The notes under the pieces are model-generated. The model saw nothing but the letters and a program-made list of their open reading frames with translations. It was not told the origin of the DNA and made no database searches. From contig CM051513.1 of NCBI GenBank assembly GCA_028015205.1, positions 46,318,841 to 46,382,840 of the forward strand: a stretch of 64,000 nt of DNA, written 5' to 3'. Positions 21,131 through 32,728 of this stretch are shown in pieces. This DNA is from Mytilisepta virgata (Eukaryota; Mollusca; Bivalvia; Mytilida; Mytilidae). The position numbers were made by a program, and so were the translations under genes. Every line of letters starts with the position of its first letter. Position 1 is the stretch's first letter.

Positions 21131-22150
21131 TTCTTCGAAATATCCAATCCATACCTGTTTCACACATGTTTTACATATGAAAACCAAGAATAAATTCCCA
21201 AAGAGTCAAGATTTTGAGTAAAAACAAAGAATTCTTTAACAAGAGGGTTAATGGCATTAGAATTAGATACAATATAGATATAAAAAACTAACTGTTTTGC
21301 ATAATAACATATTTACAATATATTCGACCTTAATTCTGAGTATAGTATTGTTGCCTCCCTTATGGACCAAAAAATGTAAGCTATCTTATGTCATCAATCG
21401 AGGCATCAAACGTTAGTTTAAAACGTTCTCATACCAAATGCTTTTAGCAAAATCCTTGGAACAAAATAAACTGCATTATTGCAAATTTTGCAGATTTTTC
21501 TGATCCATGGGGAGACAAACGAATATACCCGAAGTGTCTACAAAAACTGCATGGCCGGTATGAGGATCTTCTGCAGTTTGTCTGACATTTTTCGTTATGC
21601 CCTACTACTAAGGTGTGACTTCCCTTATTATTTATAGTTTCACCTAATTATATTGATTTCCAGAATTGCGGATACTGGAAGATACTAGTTACAGTACTGG
21701 TTACAATACTGGTTCAAAAAATTGTTCTAGTATTGTACCCAATACTGGTAATACCAGTATTGCGTTTGTATTCTTTTCTCTATCCGAACAATATTTGAAA
21801 AAAGTAGGAGTTAATATCTAGGGAATGTGCATTACTTGTACATTTGACTCTTGTGGCAAGTCAAACTTTGTGAAAATGACCTGGAAAAGTTTCTTCGTTT
21901 TTCTTAACAAATGTAATGAATTTTTATATACAATCTGAAAAATAAAGGCTCATTTTAATTTTCAGTTGGACATTGGTGAAACTGAATAAGTTTGAAATGT
22001 TGCTATGGTAACTCTGTTTCTATAGTCAATTTCCATTCATTTTTTGGTGTTTCAAAAGCTGCCTGTATTTTGCCATTTCTGAATATATACATACATGTAT
22101 ATGAATATATCTGAAACTTCCCCATGATCAAGAAATCAGTGAGGCCACTT
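21131..22150. other. Intergenic DNA, nothing recognised
   Basis: AT-rich, with a short run of degenerate TACTGGTTACAATACTGGT-like repeats at about 21675-21765. No exon with good splice sites found. Confidence 0.3.
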
Positions 22151-22153
22151 AAA

Positions 22154-22330
22154 ATTAGGGGATAACTGTATTGTATTTTATCAGTTGCCGACATAAACCG
22201 CTGGTTTTACCGTCGCAAATTGAGTTTACCTGGCGACGCGTAGCGGAGCCAGGTAAACGGATATTTGCGATGGTAAAACCACCGGTTTATGTCGGCAACT
22301 GATAAAATACAATACAGTTATCCCCATTCT
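22154..22330. repeat. Foldback element, ~80-bp arms
   Basis: The left arm (GGGATAACTGTATTGTATTT ... TTACCTGGC) is followed by a short centre with GCGTAGCGGAGCC, and the right arm is the reverse complement with few mismatches, ending CAGTTATCCCC. It would form one long hairpin. It has no coding capacity. A related layout occurs at 23206-23335 and 29010-29160. Confidence 0.75.
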
Positions 22331-23205
22331 AATGCAACCTCCGTTAAACGTTAAAAAATAGAATAAAAAGTAAACAGGAAACGTCAAATGCGTTTGCGCA
22401 ACGTTGTCGTCAATGGTTCCGACGGTAAACCGTGGATTTTACGCTTGACGTTATCCAATCAAAAAGGACGTTATATGTTATGTTGCATTAGAATAAATAA
22501 TTTCACATCTAAATATGGAGTCCAACCTAAAGCAATGAAACTGGAAATGTCAAACTGTTGGACACGAGTCACTGAACACAATGGATACTTTAGCAATGTC
22601 AGTAAACACTAGGGACGCCACTGTGTGGAACCAGAGTTTGTTTACAGTATACTGGTCCCAAAACAGACTGGAAAAGGTTGTAAAGAAGCGCGGAATCCAG
22701 TTTTCAAATAACTTCTCCCAAAACAGCTCCACCTGGCGTTTATTGACATTGTTAGATACTTATTTCTAGGCCATTATTCTCTAATCTATAAAACACAATT
22801 TAAACCTTGAAATATCAAAGGGGATTTACACAGTGCATTTTATTTCAAAACATTTTTTGAATTCCTCCCCCCCCCAAATTTTAAAACCTAATCCGCCACC
22901 CACCTCTTTGTTAGCCGAGCATCCCAATACCATGCAATCGTCCTCCCAAAGGCACCGGCCGGTATTGTACGGTTTATTGAACGAATGGGTAAAATATTTT
23001 ATTGACTAACAATAGAATATCAGCCTATATATGATAAAAAATGTCAATACAATGCAAAATGTCAAAGTACGCCAATACGACACATATCCGTCCAATATGC
23101 CGTATTGACTAGTCAATATGAAATATTGGACTGGTTAGGCATTAAAGGATCATATTGGACTAGTCAATACGACATATTGGACTGGTTAGTCAATAAAGGT
23201 ATAAT
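22331..23205. other. Intergenic DNA, nothing recognised
   Basis: It contains short open frames without motifs, a C-run at about 22867-22876 and several ATATTGGACT/AGTCAATA motifs after 23090 that herald the next foldback element. Confidence 0.3.
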
Positions 23206-23335
23206 TGCTTAAGGTTTTCCATATTAGCTTAGTTATTGGTCCTTGGCTAGCCATATTGGACTTCGGCTTCGCCTTAGTCCAATATGACTTGCCTCGGACC
23301 ATTAACTAAGCCAATATTGAAAACCTTACGCAATA
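23206..23335. repeat. Foldback element, ~58-bp arms
   Basis: ATTGCTTAAGGTTTTCCATA at the left mirrors the reverse complement at the right end (TATTGAAAACCTTACGCAAT). The inner arms carry CCATATTGGAC and GTCCAATATG around the centre TTCGGCTTCGCC. Arm fragments of the same family lie at about 27100-27190 and 27480-27530. Confidence 0.65.
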
Positions 23336-24176
23336 ATACTATAGTATGAACAAGGAACTAGGTTGACATTTATACTATATTGTATGATTTTCTCACAAGT
23401 TTGATCCATAGTTAATGTATTGGGAAATAAACATCACGTCATCATTAGCATAGGTAATTAGTAATTTGTTCATTATTATGATGAATGCTACGTGGGAGTT
23501 ATAGACACTATGTACCTATATTCGGTGAACGAGTTAAAATATTCATATAATCGCTAAAAAAATAAGACTGTAGGAAATCATACATTGGTTTTCATATTTT
23601 ATAATTAAATGGGTGACATTAACAGTCGTAATATAGGTCAGTAAACTGCCACCAGCAGTAACTGCCAATAACCGCCACAACGTGTCGTATATATTTTAAA
23701 AAATATATGTATCATATGAAGTTTTTATTTCCTAACAAAACTTCGGTTAAAATTTCTACAAGAATAAGATCTACCCATGATAAAATCTACACAATGAATT
23801 GCTGGACAAGTTTTCAATGAATTTTATAATTATAGGATTACATTTCGTAACAAAAAGTTCCAACATAAATGGTTACGAATATCTATCATTAAGGAATTGT
23901 GACTTTGCAAAATTACAATTTGATATCTCGAATTTTATACATTTGGTCACGATTTATAGATTTTTCAGCGTTACAATTCGACATGTTTAAAAATTTTCTG
24001 CTCTCAGAATTTGTATTAGAAAAAACTTCTTTCCCTTTAGACCCTCAAAACAAAACCTTGGTACATTATAATTAGCATGTGTAATTATCCGGACTTCAAC
24101 ATGTTAAACCATATATTTTAATTTTACATTGTTTTGTAAATGGTAATTAATTCAGAATATCAACTTCCTGTAAGAT
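23336..24176. other. 5' flank of the WAP gene
   Basis: AT-rich upstream region of the plus-strand gene starting at 24177. No repeat family recognised; no promoter element that I can call with confidence. Confidence 0.3.
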
Positions 24177-24222
24177 ATGAAAACGACAATAATTTTGATT
24201 TTCCTCTACCAGGTCTCTGCAA
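24177..24222 (+). CDS. WAP gene exon 1 (signal peptide)
   Basis: ATG at 24177, fifteen codons plus one base, donor GTAAGT at 24223. It is too short for ordinary gene scans. Confidence 0.78.
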
Positions 24223-27200
24223 GTAAGTGAATTAGTCTTTGTATTTTTACAGAATTCAGAATAGTGTATTTATATTGTAAAGACGAACCATTTAATCTTA
24301 AATACAATAGAATTAAGGAACAAAATTATGCAAAATTATGGATCGATTGAGTTATTTTAAATAAGATGTTCCTCAAGTTAGCCGTGTAAAGCGATCATCA
24401 AATTGCAGTCAACATTTGGACTTCAGAATAGCTGTCATATTTGAGGACAGAATTAACTTTGATTGTCGATTGTTACCCCGAGAAGGGGACAGTATTAACC
24501 TTGTCTGTAAATTCAGTTTTACATATCATAAAATAAATAATAGATTGTGAGGTGGAAGGTAATTCCCCCCTTAATTTAAGGGGAATGTTGACAATCTAAT
24601 GTCTTATTTATTAATTCTACATTAATTTGTAAGACTCAGCTAGAAGCTTCTCCATACTATGTGGTGAAAAGTAAGGATATGCAAAAATATGTTTTAGTGT
24701 ACTCTTTCTCTATTTTACAGAGTGTCCAGCGCCATTTCCAGGTGAACATGGCCCGTGCATGAAAACATGTGGAACAACAAAGCAATGCAGTCCAGGTTTG
24801 TATGAATCATACAGATACCAACATTGTAACTATATACCGGATTTTAAGGAAATCATTGGTAAAATGGACCGTTTTTCTTATAAAATACATAGCTTGCACG
24901 GCTCCGTTGTAAGCAGATGTCTTACTTGAAAGTAGCTTACGATCATTTCACAGTAAGGATTGCATATACGAAATCGTCTGCAAGTTTGTTAAGTACGTCT
25001 CTCTCCCATTTGTTTGAAGGCATTAAATGATGGCCCCTTTTTGCTACGGGATGGGGGAGGAATCCTCAAATTCTGAATGTCTAAAAATATCTGAATTGTT
25101 TTTTTTCTATTTATTAAAAATAATGTTTATTTTGTACATTGTTCTGTGTGAAATTTTTATGTCATAATTCAAACATTGCAGAGATAAACCGTTTAAAACT
25201 TGTTATATTCTGAAATCAGTGTTTGCTCTCCTCAATTTTTCATCTATTTATATCATGGACGAACATGGACTTTGCCATTTCTTCATATAATGTAAGGGGG
25301 TAGGCTTGTGCCGTCCTCAACTCATCCAAAACCAATGAAACATTCAGGAAATCACTGTATACATTGTCATTATGCACTTCCTTTATTACATTTGAACTTT
25401 GATCAGAATGATTTTTTGGGTTTTCGACAGACAAACATAGACTTTGCAATTTCTTCATTTAATGTAAGGGGAGTATGTATGCCCCGTCCTCAACTCCCAC
25501 CTGAACCAATGAATGGATTTCAATGAAAGTTTTAGGTGTACATTGCCATTATGCACCACCTATTTTAGTCTTTGATTAAAATGAGTTTTTGGCTTCACAT
25601 AGGGACTTATACATTTCTTTACATTATTGTACCAGTAGCGGGGGATACACACTCAATTGACATAAATGACTCGGTTCCCACTTGTAAATTTCCCTGTACA
25701 ATTTATATAAAACTACCGTTTATTTCAAAATACTGTCCTGATGTTATTTCTTATCTTAAATGTACAAAATACACAATAAAACAAAACGAACAAAAGCCGA
25801 ACAAAACCAAATACAACATCGTAAAAAACCAACCAAACTTAAAAAAGGTAAAATGACCCAGCTTTTCCACCAATATGGCCCTGACCACGAGCATGAAAAA
25901 ATAAAAATAAAAAGGTGCTGACTCTTTAAAAACCAGAGAGTCCTGACAAATATATGTTACCCAGACCATTATGTATTGATTCAGACTTAATTCGGCAAAA
26001 CGGTGTCAGGGGGTATAATTTCATTAAAGATGAGCATCTTGTCAAGTGGATCAGTAATTGAAATGATTTAGGGACGAGATCAAAAGTTCAATGTAGGATA
26101 AAAACCTTAATTCAAATAGTTTGGGGAGGGGGGGGGGGGGGGGGGGGGTGGTAAAAATCGCTGCGAGTTTTGGTATCTAACAGCGATTTTCGGATTGAAA
26201 AATACGGATTCAAGTGATGTCCAAGTCAATATACAGAACAAACATACATTGTTGAGGAAAAACATGACCCATGGTACAAAAGTATACTCTCAAAGCATAT
26301 GCCCATATTGGTCAATTAATTTTTCCCAAATTAAGTTAAGACGGGGGGGGGGGGGTGTCAGTGAAAAAACTGTGTGAAGTTTTTTATCCTACATTGAACT
26401 TTTGATCTCGTCCCTTAGAGGTAGATTTGTCTAACGATATTTTGGCGTGCGGCTCGGATAGAATTATAGAGACAAGCTAAAATTATATAGACGGGGAAAT
26501 GATGGTAAATTAAAATTATCACTCTCTTCATAAGTTTTTTTTTCTCAAAATCTTAACATCTTGTTGTGTGTGTGTCATTGTTCCTCAATAATGGCCTATT
26601 TTACAAAAATACAATATTTATTTATTGTTTTTGTAGGTTTATGGTGTTGTAGTACTCCCTGTGGAGGAACTGTATGTAAAATACCAGATTTGCAAAAACA
26701 GCCGAGCCTTCCAAGTTCAAATCATCAAACCAGTATATTCAATGATTTTCTTGGATTCCAAAACCAGAGTCCATTTTTTCAGGAAAAGACTACAGCGTTT
26801 CAGGACCCTGTGATTCCGCTCTATGATCCAAGCCAAACAGTCCCATTGTTTCAAGACCCAATACTTCAGCTTTTAAAACCAGATGTTTTTCAACAAGTTT
26901 CTTTGTTTCAAGAAACAAAAATTCCAAATTTCCAAGCAGATCCATCTCTTAGTTTTAATCACGACCCTCAAGCTCGTACAAATCCACCGTTTCAAGTATC
27001 TCAACATTTTGGAAATATAGGTAATATATTAACAATTATTAACTACAGTGTTATTTACTTAAATAACAGTTAATCTGTCTATACAATACAGATAATCGAA
27101 CAAGGCCAATACAGAAAAACTCGTCCAATACGTACTTTTTCCCTATTGGCCGACATCCGGGGATTTTCACACATGCAAATATATAGGGACGTCGCACTGT

Positions 27201-30200
27201 TGGACGATTGTACAAAAAGCTACTTAAAATTTTTAACTATTGATTTTTTACCCCACTTGTGACCATTCATTTTACTTGTCTCATAAAGTTTAACTACAAA
27301 ATAGATGATTTTTTTTTAATTCTGTACAAAAAGTATACTTTCGTAATTTCACGTTCGTGCGTAAGATTCCCTTGAGTTTTTAGAGAATTGTGATTCAGTT
27401 TGACAGACTATATTTAAAAGATAATTCTGTGTAATATTTATGAAAAGTTAATTAATAAAGATATCATTAATTGAAAATTTGCGTATTGGCTTAGTTATTG
27501 GTCCAAGGCTTGCTGTATTGGCCTGAAATTGTTAAATAATAATATCATAGTCTTTGGTCGTGACAATTTTTACTAAGAATATGAAGAAATGCGAATGAGT
27601 GTAAATGATTAATATGTATTCTAATCGGTTTACTTGAACGAACTTCTAGTAAGCAAAATAAGCACATGATTAGTGTTGAACTTGTGAGCAAGGACAAAGA
27701 CACAAGTTTCCATGGCTACTAATTCGGACGCACGAGTTTTTGTTAGTATACAAAATATTATAAAATTAGCTATTTTAAAGCTCACATATCTGTTCCTTTT
27801 AGTATCTCGTGGTATGATCGATCTTCAAGATTCGGGATTTCATTCAGCCGTTTGAATGTCCGATATTGGGCGTGAAAATAATTCCAGCAAAAAGTCACAG
27901 GGGTGACGTACTAAATTTGTTTTGCGTGCAGTTAAGTTTACCATGAATGTCTTGTTGAAGACAGCACGTGTATATACTCACCTGTGAAACAATTTTCTTT
28001 GAGAATGCATTTCGTTGTACAGGTGAACGGAAAATAGTAAACACCATGTGCTTATACAAATTTTATCTCCAGCAATAGTATTTAACTTAGGCACACGGGT
28101 TGACATTTAGCACCTACCTTTTTTGCTCGATAATAATTTTCCGTAGATGTAGCATATTTATGCTTTGGACAAATAGCTAATTAATGATTAAACACTTCCC
28201 TGTGCTTGGGGTGTGTGTTATTCTTTTTTAAACAGTTACGGGGTTGATATTCTGACATGACATTGTTCCACTGGACTACTCAGGAATTAGTCTGGGGCCA
28301 TTCGGAACTTGCGGATGATGTGGTTTTCCACAATTGAAGACCATGTTGTACGCTCTGGATGTTAGTTTAAGAATATACTTGTAATTTTGTGCTTTCTTTG
28401 TGCTTACGATTTTTGCAGACGTTTATTAAAGATTGGTTACAGGAGTGAAAAGTGAAAGATCTTGGAAGTAAAAAAACTGAGAAATAAAAAATGTCGGCGT
28501 TACCGGTTGTATATAGTGTATAAAATATGAGCATATGTCCCGTAGTGAAGCTGTACATCGTTTTTTAGCATTCCGTTTCTTGGTTTTATATCCATAGTAT
28601 CCATTCATTTCTATAGTTTGTTTAATTTTGTATCATAGACCGTTTACTTACACCTTTTAAAATTTCTCATTTAAAAAATGAAAAGCATAACGCATATATT
28701 ATTTTAAAACTGTCAATGTGTGATTTCTTTTTATATGTATTTTCAGTAAATTTACCAGTCAACAGTTTTCCCCCCAAATCACAGTCTGGATCTGTGGGAG
28801 AAACGAATGTCTGCCCACCAGATCGGCCGAGAATTTACTGTGCGCATAACCCTTGTCATGGAAGAACTTGTCCCTTGTTTCACGTAGCGGTTTGTGTGTA
28901 AGTATGCTTTTAAAAATATGCACTTTAAACTAGAGACTCAATTGAGCCTGAATCGCTCACCTTGATATAATGAAGCATATAACATACTGCATATTTGATA
29001 TGTACATATTATCAGGTTTTCTGCAAACGTATATCGTAAAATATCAGCGGCGAGACACAATGTGAAGCTTTTTCGGCGAGTGGGCGTAGCGAACGAGCCA
29101 AAAAGCTTCATATTGTGTCGAGCGGCTTATATTTTACAATATTTGTTTGAAGAAAACTTGATGATAAATTTATCGTATTGTTAACTAGCAATCTTAATGG
29201 AATTTCTTACTTTTCAATGGCCATCCGCCTATAACCGGATGTTTTCCTGATATATTCGGGTCAACGTTGGGTCAAACATTATGACGTCGCTGATATATTC
29301 GGGTCAGCTCATATTAGGGTCGGGTCAACTCTTTACGACGTCACAGTGCCGAAATACGGGAAATTCTGAAGGCCTCAGCAGGTCGATATAGCCATGGGGA
29401 AATACGATAATATTTGTAGGGGCCCTCGGTGGTCGAGTGGTCTAGGTACATTTGTAGTTCGTCGTGACTACTACTGATCACTAGCCTGTCAACACTTAAG
29501 TTGTGAGTTCGAATCTGACCTGTTGCGGGGTGTTTTCGAATCCAATCTTAATTGACAAGGATTGCCAATTTTTCTACCGAAGGTCGGTGCATGGTTCTCT
29601 CCTGGTACTCCGGCTTCCTCCACCAATAAAACTGACCGCTGCGAAATAGCCAAATGTGCTGAAAACGCCGTACAACCCCAACTAAACAAACAAACAATTA
29701 TTATTCGTACTAGTATATCAAGGCTTAGCCAATCAGGGGATTCCATGCAATTGTCCTGGTTGGATAATATTGGCTTTGTTGTTCAGAAAAAACAGTGATT
29801 TTCCAAAGAATTCAATGCAAACTTATAACCATCGTAGCCGCCATGTATGCCATCCGATCAACACAAAATAAAATAAAGAATCTTTGTAGTCTCCCTATCA
29901 TCATTACTGAAAAGCTTGAACAAATCTGTCTTTTTAGTTTTAGAGAACCAATCAGAATTCAGAATCAAGAATTACCCGTGTGGTGCCCATGTTTTCAACC
30001 CAATCCAAATGATATATAAAGGACCTTCTACTCATTAGGAAGCAACCATTTGATTTTTATTGGGGGCGGGGGGGGGGGTGTGAGAAATGTTTGATATTGC
30101 CTTTTTATCTCATATTTCATCCTACCCCACCGCAGCCATAAAATTATAATGGTTGCTCCCTTATTCCTGCCAATTTGTTTATTACTAGCCGTGCAGTTTC

Positions 30201-31729
30201 AGAGATATTTCTCTTTAGAATTCAATGAAAACCTACTTGCCACATTAGCCACCATGTATGCCACCTGATCAACACCAAACGAAGAATCCTTGTAGAGGGT
30301 CTCACAATCATCATCCATATAAAGATTGAAAGGAGTTGACATTGTAGTTTTAGAGAAACAATTTGAACATCTGACCAATCAGAATAATGAATTTCCTTTG
30401 GCGGTCGATATTTTCATCCGGTGGGAATAAAATGGGAAATTTTTTAGACGCCCTTCCATACATTATTCCCGTAAAATTTGCCTTAAATTGACCCAGTGGT
30501 TTCGGAGTACATAATATATTGTCTAACGACGGACGCAAAGTGAAGGCTTAACTCACATGACCTTTTGTGCCAGATGAGCTATAAAGGGGTGAAAAAGGGT
30601 CGGATGGAAGAAAGCTGAAATAGGAATGTTTGGCAAAGGATAAGACATTTGGAAACGACTGAGAGTTAAAGACGGCTGCCAACGTAATCACTGCCCGAAG
30701 TGTATTTTTTCAAACTGAATTGCATGTTAACGAGAACATGTTAATATGATAATGAACATGATCCCTGTTTTGTACTAGACCGACAAGCTGAGCCGGATTT
30801 TTAATGTCCGCAGGAAGACATATCACACCACTCGGACACATTATACTGACTCCGAGCCGACCAGTCGATCTTTGCTCTTACTCCTAGATGCCGCGTGTTT
30901 GGCGAAAAACAGCAAAAAAGTGCCTTTAATACGGGTGCTCATTTTAAAATTTTGGTTTATAAAATTTTCACAGTGCCCCCTATAGACAGTGAATTATTTT
31001 ATACGGGTGCCCCTTTAAGCAGGTTTGATCAATAAATTAAATATATAAAGACCACTAAGGGTCTTACCTTAAGAAACATTAGCAAACCTGAGAACTAACA
31101 AATATCATCTTAACATTGAATTATTGGAATTACCACCCAGCAAGTGAAACTGGAGAGGGTGATTTGGTGGGAGGCACACCTCAACCCTTCATCAAATTGT
31201 TTGGTTCATAATGGAGATCTCTACCAAACAATATAGAATATAAGTATAACAAGAACCACAAGTCAGTAACTTACCTTCACTTACCCCAAATAAGATAAAA
31301 AGCACGAAGGTCCAAATGGAAATATCTGCTAGGAAGGTTTTAAACTCAGGATTTTTTTTGGATCTGGATTATTTAGTGCATATGGCAATCTTGATTGAGA
31401 TCTCACAAAACATGTTTAACCCGGCCGCATTTTTGCGCCTGTCCCAAGTCGGGAAGCTCTAGCCTTTGTCAGTCTTTGCTCTGGTTTTTGTCTATTTGAC
31501 ACATTCCCCTTCTATAATTTTATATGTAATCATTCATCAAATGTTTGGACCTTTTCTTTCCACCATTTTTTGTTTTCAAAATTAGTTCAGGTAAGGCACA
31601 GAAGATACAATTGTTTGCCTTATTCACTGCTTATGTTTTTTTTTCAGACCAGACTACTGTGGGGATTGTACAGCAAAGTTTACATTAGCTAATGTTGATG
31701 TAACAAGAACTTGTGATATACAGCTGTAA
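24177..31729 (+). CDS. Secreted WAP-domain protein with a second Cys-rich domain (five exons)
   Basis: Exons 24177-24222, 24721-24795, 26637-27020, 28747-28897 and 31648-31729 join to 738 bases: 245 residues and a TAA stop. Phases run 1, 1, 1, 2 and agree at every junction, all GT-AG. Residues 1-15 (MKTTIILIFLYQVSA) are a signal peptide. Residues 17-54 form a whole WAP four-disulfide core with C17, C28, C32, C38, C44, C45, C49 and C54 (CMKTCGTTKQC, WCCSTPCGGTVC). WAP domains are often serine-protease inhibitors or antimicrobial, and occur in mollusc shell proteins. Residues 56-190 are a Phe/Gln/Pro-rich linker with repeated FQD, FQE and FQ. Residues 191-241 hold eight more cysteines (CPPDRPRIYC, NPC, RTCP, VCVPDYCGDC, RTC), a pattern I recall from mollusc and other invertebrate secreted proteins. 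Role inferred: extracellular inhibitor, immune or matrix protein. Confidence 0.8.
24721..24795 (+). CDS. WAP gene exon 2 (first half of the WAP domain)
   Basis: Acceptor CTATTTTACAG, donor GTTTGT. It encodes four of the eight WAP cysteines (CPAPFPGEHGPCMKTCG, TTKQC). Confidence 0.8.
25250..25610. repeat. Diverged tandem repeat in WAP intron 2
   Basis: About two copies of a unit near 180 bp, each holding a GACTTTGC[CA]ATTTCTTCAT block, an AATGTAAGGGG block and CCGTCCTCAACTC. Non-coding. Confidence 0.5.
26071..26414. mobile_element. MITE with ~35-bp terminal inverted repeats
   Basis: The left end GGGACGAGATCAAAAGTTCA and right end TGAACTTTTGATCTCGTCCC are exact inverse copies and extend to about 35 bp (GTAGGATAAAAA inward). 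It is flanked by TTA on both sides (26068-26070 and 26415-26417), a 3-bp duplication as made by PIF/Harbinger transposases. Two G-runs sit just inside the ends at about 26127-26149 and 26343-26354. Confidence 0.7.
26637..27020 (+). CDS. WAP gene exon 3 (second half of WAP domain and linker)
   Basis: Acceptor TTGTTTTTGTAG, donor GTAATA. It starts LWCCSTPCGG, completing the WAP cysteines, then 113 residues rich in Phe, Gln and Pro. The open frame runs back into the intron to about 26561, where the hydrophobic translation is accidental. Confidence 0.8.
27021..28746. other. WAP gene intron 3
   Basis: Contains foldback-arm fragments with CCAATA and TTGGCTTAGTTATTGGTCC at about 27095-27190 and 27480-27530. 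No further exon is required, because the phases of exons 3 and 4 agree. Confidence 0.4.
28747..28897 (+). CDS. WAP gene exon 4 (start of second Cys-rich domain)
   Basis: Acceptor TATGTATTTTCAG, donor GTAAGT. It encodes the end of the linker and CPPDRPRIYC ... AVC, phase 1 in and phase 2 out. Confidence 0.8.
29010..29160. repeat. Foldback element with GGCGTAGCG centre
   Basis: Arms TATCGTAAAATATCAGC and GCGAGACACAATGTGAAGCT are repeated inverted as AAAAAGCTTCATATTGTGTC and TTATATTTTACAATA. The centre is GAGTGGGCGTAGCGAACGAG. Similar in layout to 22154-22330. Confidence 0.7.
29418..29700 (+). mobile_element. tRNA-derived SINE, full length
   Basis: The head CTCGGTGGTCGAGTGG and GTGAGTTCGAATC match pol III A and B boxes of a tRNA-like promoter. 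The body contains GGTTCTCTCCTGGTACTCCG and CTTCCTCCACCAATAAAACTG, and the end is a CAAA-type repeat (ACAAACAAACAA). Relatives are at 32328-32600, 32729-32872 and 52267-52537. It resembles widespread mollusc SINEs; I do not assign a named family. Confidence 0.75.
30721..30905 (-). repeat. Partial copy of a tRNA-headed repeat
   Basis: It matches 47095-47425 over AATATGATAATGAACATGATCCCTG-like and GCTGAGCCGGATTTTTAATGT blocks and CCTAGATGCC. The tRNA-like head present in the 47-kb copy is missing here. Confidence 0.5.
31430..31545 (+). mobile_element. Retroelement 3' tail fragment
   Basis: GCGCCTGTCCCAAGTCGGGA and TTTGACACATTCCCCTTCT are blocks I recall as very common in mussel transcripts and retroelement tails. 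No coding part is present. This is one reason for the mussel call. Confidence 0.45.
31648..31729 (+). CDS. WAP gene exon 5 (terminal)
   Basis: Acceptor TTTTTTTTTCAG. It encodes PDYCGDCTAKFTLANVDVTR then TCDIQL and TAA. AATAAA-like motifs follow at 31731 and near 31943. Confidence 0.8.
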
Positions 31730-32327
31730 AATAAAATATCATACAACTGACATTATTCATTCAGCACTAAGGTGTGAGAAAGATCTGAATATTTAAATCA
31801 GAAGGATTAAGGAAACCTTATTAAAGTAAATAATATATTATTGTAAAGATTATATTGAATCAACAGAAAAGTTGTGTTTTTTTTTAAATTTCATTCTCAT
31901 ATTTTTTTTTCATTTAAATAATTTTATTCTTTTACCAAACTTAATAAATTTAATACATACTGTTGTTACACCCAGGATTTACATACTACTGGGACATATT
32001 TAGCAAATGACCCTAGATTTACATACTATTGGGACAGTATTGCTTTGTTTAGCCAATGACCCATAATTTAGGGAGAAGGTTGAGTATTCATTTACCATCA
32101 CACATTTCTTATTAACCTGACCGTTGTCTCTTGTCTTCTTATTGATACTTATTATAATAATGAGATAAAATTTTTGCTAGATAAATATTCCATGGTATTA
32201 AAAGATGTGCAAGTTTCACTGATTTAAAATTCATCAATTGTGCTTGAGGCTTAAAATCTGAATTATGCTCTAGTTTTACCGTGAGGTGTGGTTAAATTGC
32301 TGGTTGAAGGTAAAATATGAAGAGGTT
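31730..32327. other. 3' flank of the WAP gene
   Basis: Probable 3' UTR and beyond; AT-rich, with a short duplicated TTTACATACTACTGGGACA-like segment at about 31977-32035. Nothing else recognised. Confidence 0.4.
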
Positions 32328-32600
32328 GTTTGTTTATATTGTTTGTTTAGTTGGGGTTTTACGCCGTTTTCAGCACATTTGGCTATTTCGTGGCGGACAG
32401 TTTTTATTGGTGGAGGAAGCCGGAGTACCTGGAGAGAACCATCGACCTTCGGTAAGAAAATTATCCTTGTCAATTGAGATCAGAGTCAACACACCCACCG
32501 TCACAGGTGAGATTCAATTTCACAACCCCAGTATTGACAGGCTAGTGATCATAAGTATTCATGACGAACTACCCAGACCACTCAGCCACTGAGGCCCCCA
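32328..32600 (-). mobile_element. tRNA-derived SINE, minus strand
   Basis: Same family as 29418-29700: GGAGGAAGCCGGAGTACC, CATTTGGCTATTTCG and the tRNA head at the right end (CACTCAGCCACTGAGGCC). The apparent protein frames through it are not genes. Confidence 0.75.
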
Positions 32601-32728
32601 GTAAAATATGAAGAGGTAATGTTCATGAGAAAATAACTCATACAATACTAGAACATAATACACTTCTATTGCTGTTATTCATCTCAAAAGTAAACATTTA
32701 TTTGGACCAGAAATTCAGAATTACTGTG

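Larger units (their letters stand above)
28930..30585 (+). repeat. Interspersed element (CGCTCACC ... GGTGAGCT type) with inserted foldback and SINE
   Basis: It begins GACTCAATTGAGCCTGAATC then GCTCACC, and ends GTGCCAGATGAGCTATAAAG. A foldback element (29010-29160) and a SINE (29418-29700) lie inside, making a nested stack in WAP intron 4. Confidence 0.5.

Noticed and set aside
26561..26636. An in-frame ATG with a hydrophobic stretch that looks like a signal peptide before LWCCSTPCGG
   Set aside because: It lies inside an intron. The acceptor at 26636 joins in phase with exon 2, which supplies the other four WAP cysteines, and a true signal peptide exists at 24177.
29418..29540. tRNA gene
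   Set aside because: The A and B boxes are present but the cloverleaf is incomplete and a SINE body and CAAA tail follow; it is a SINE head.
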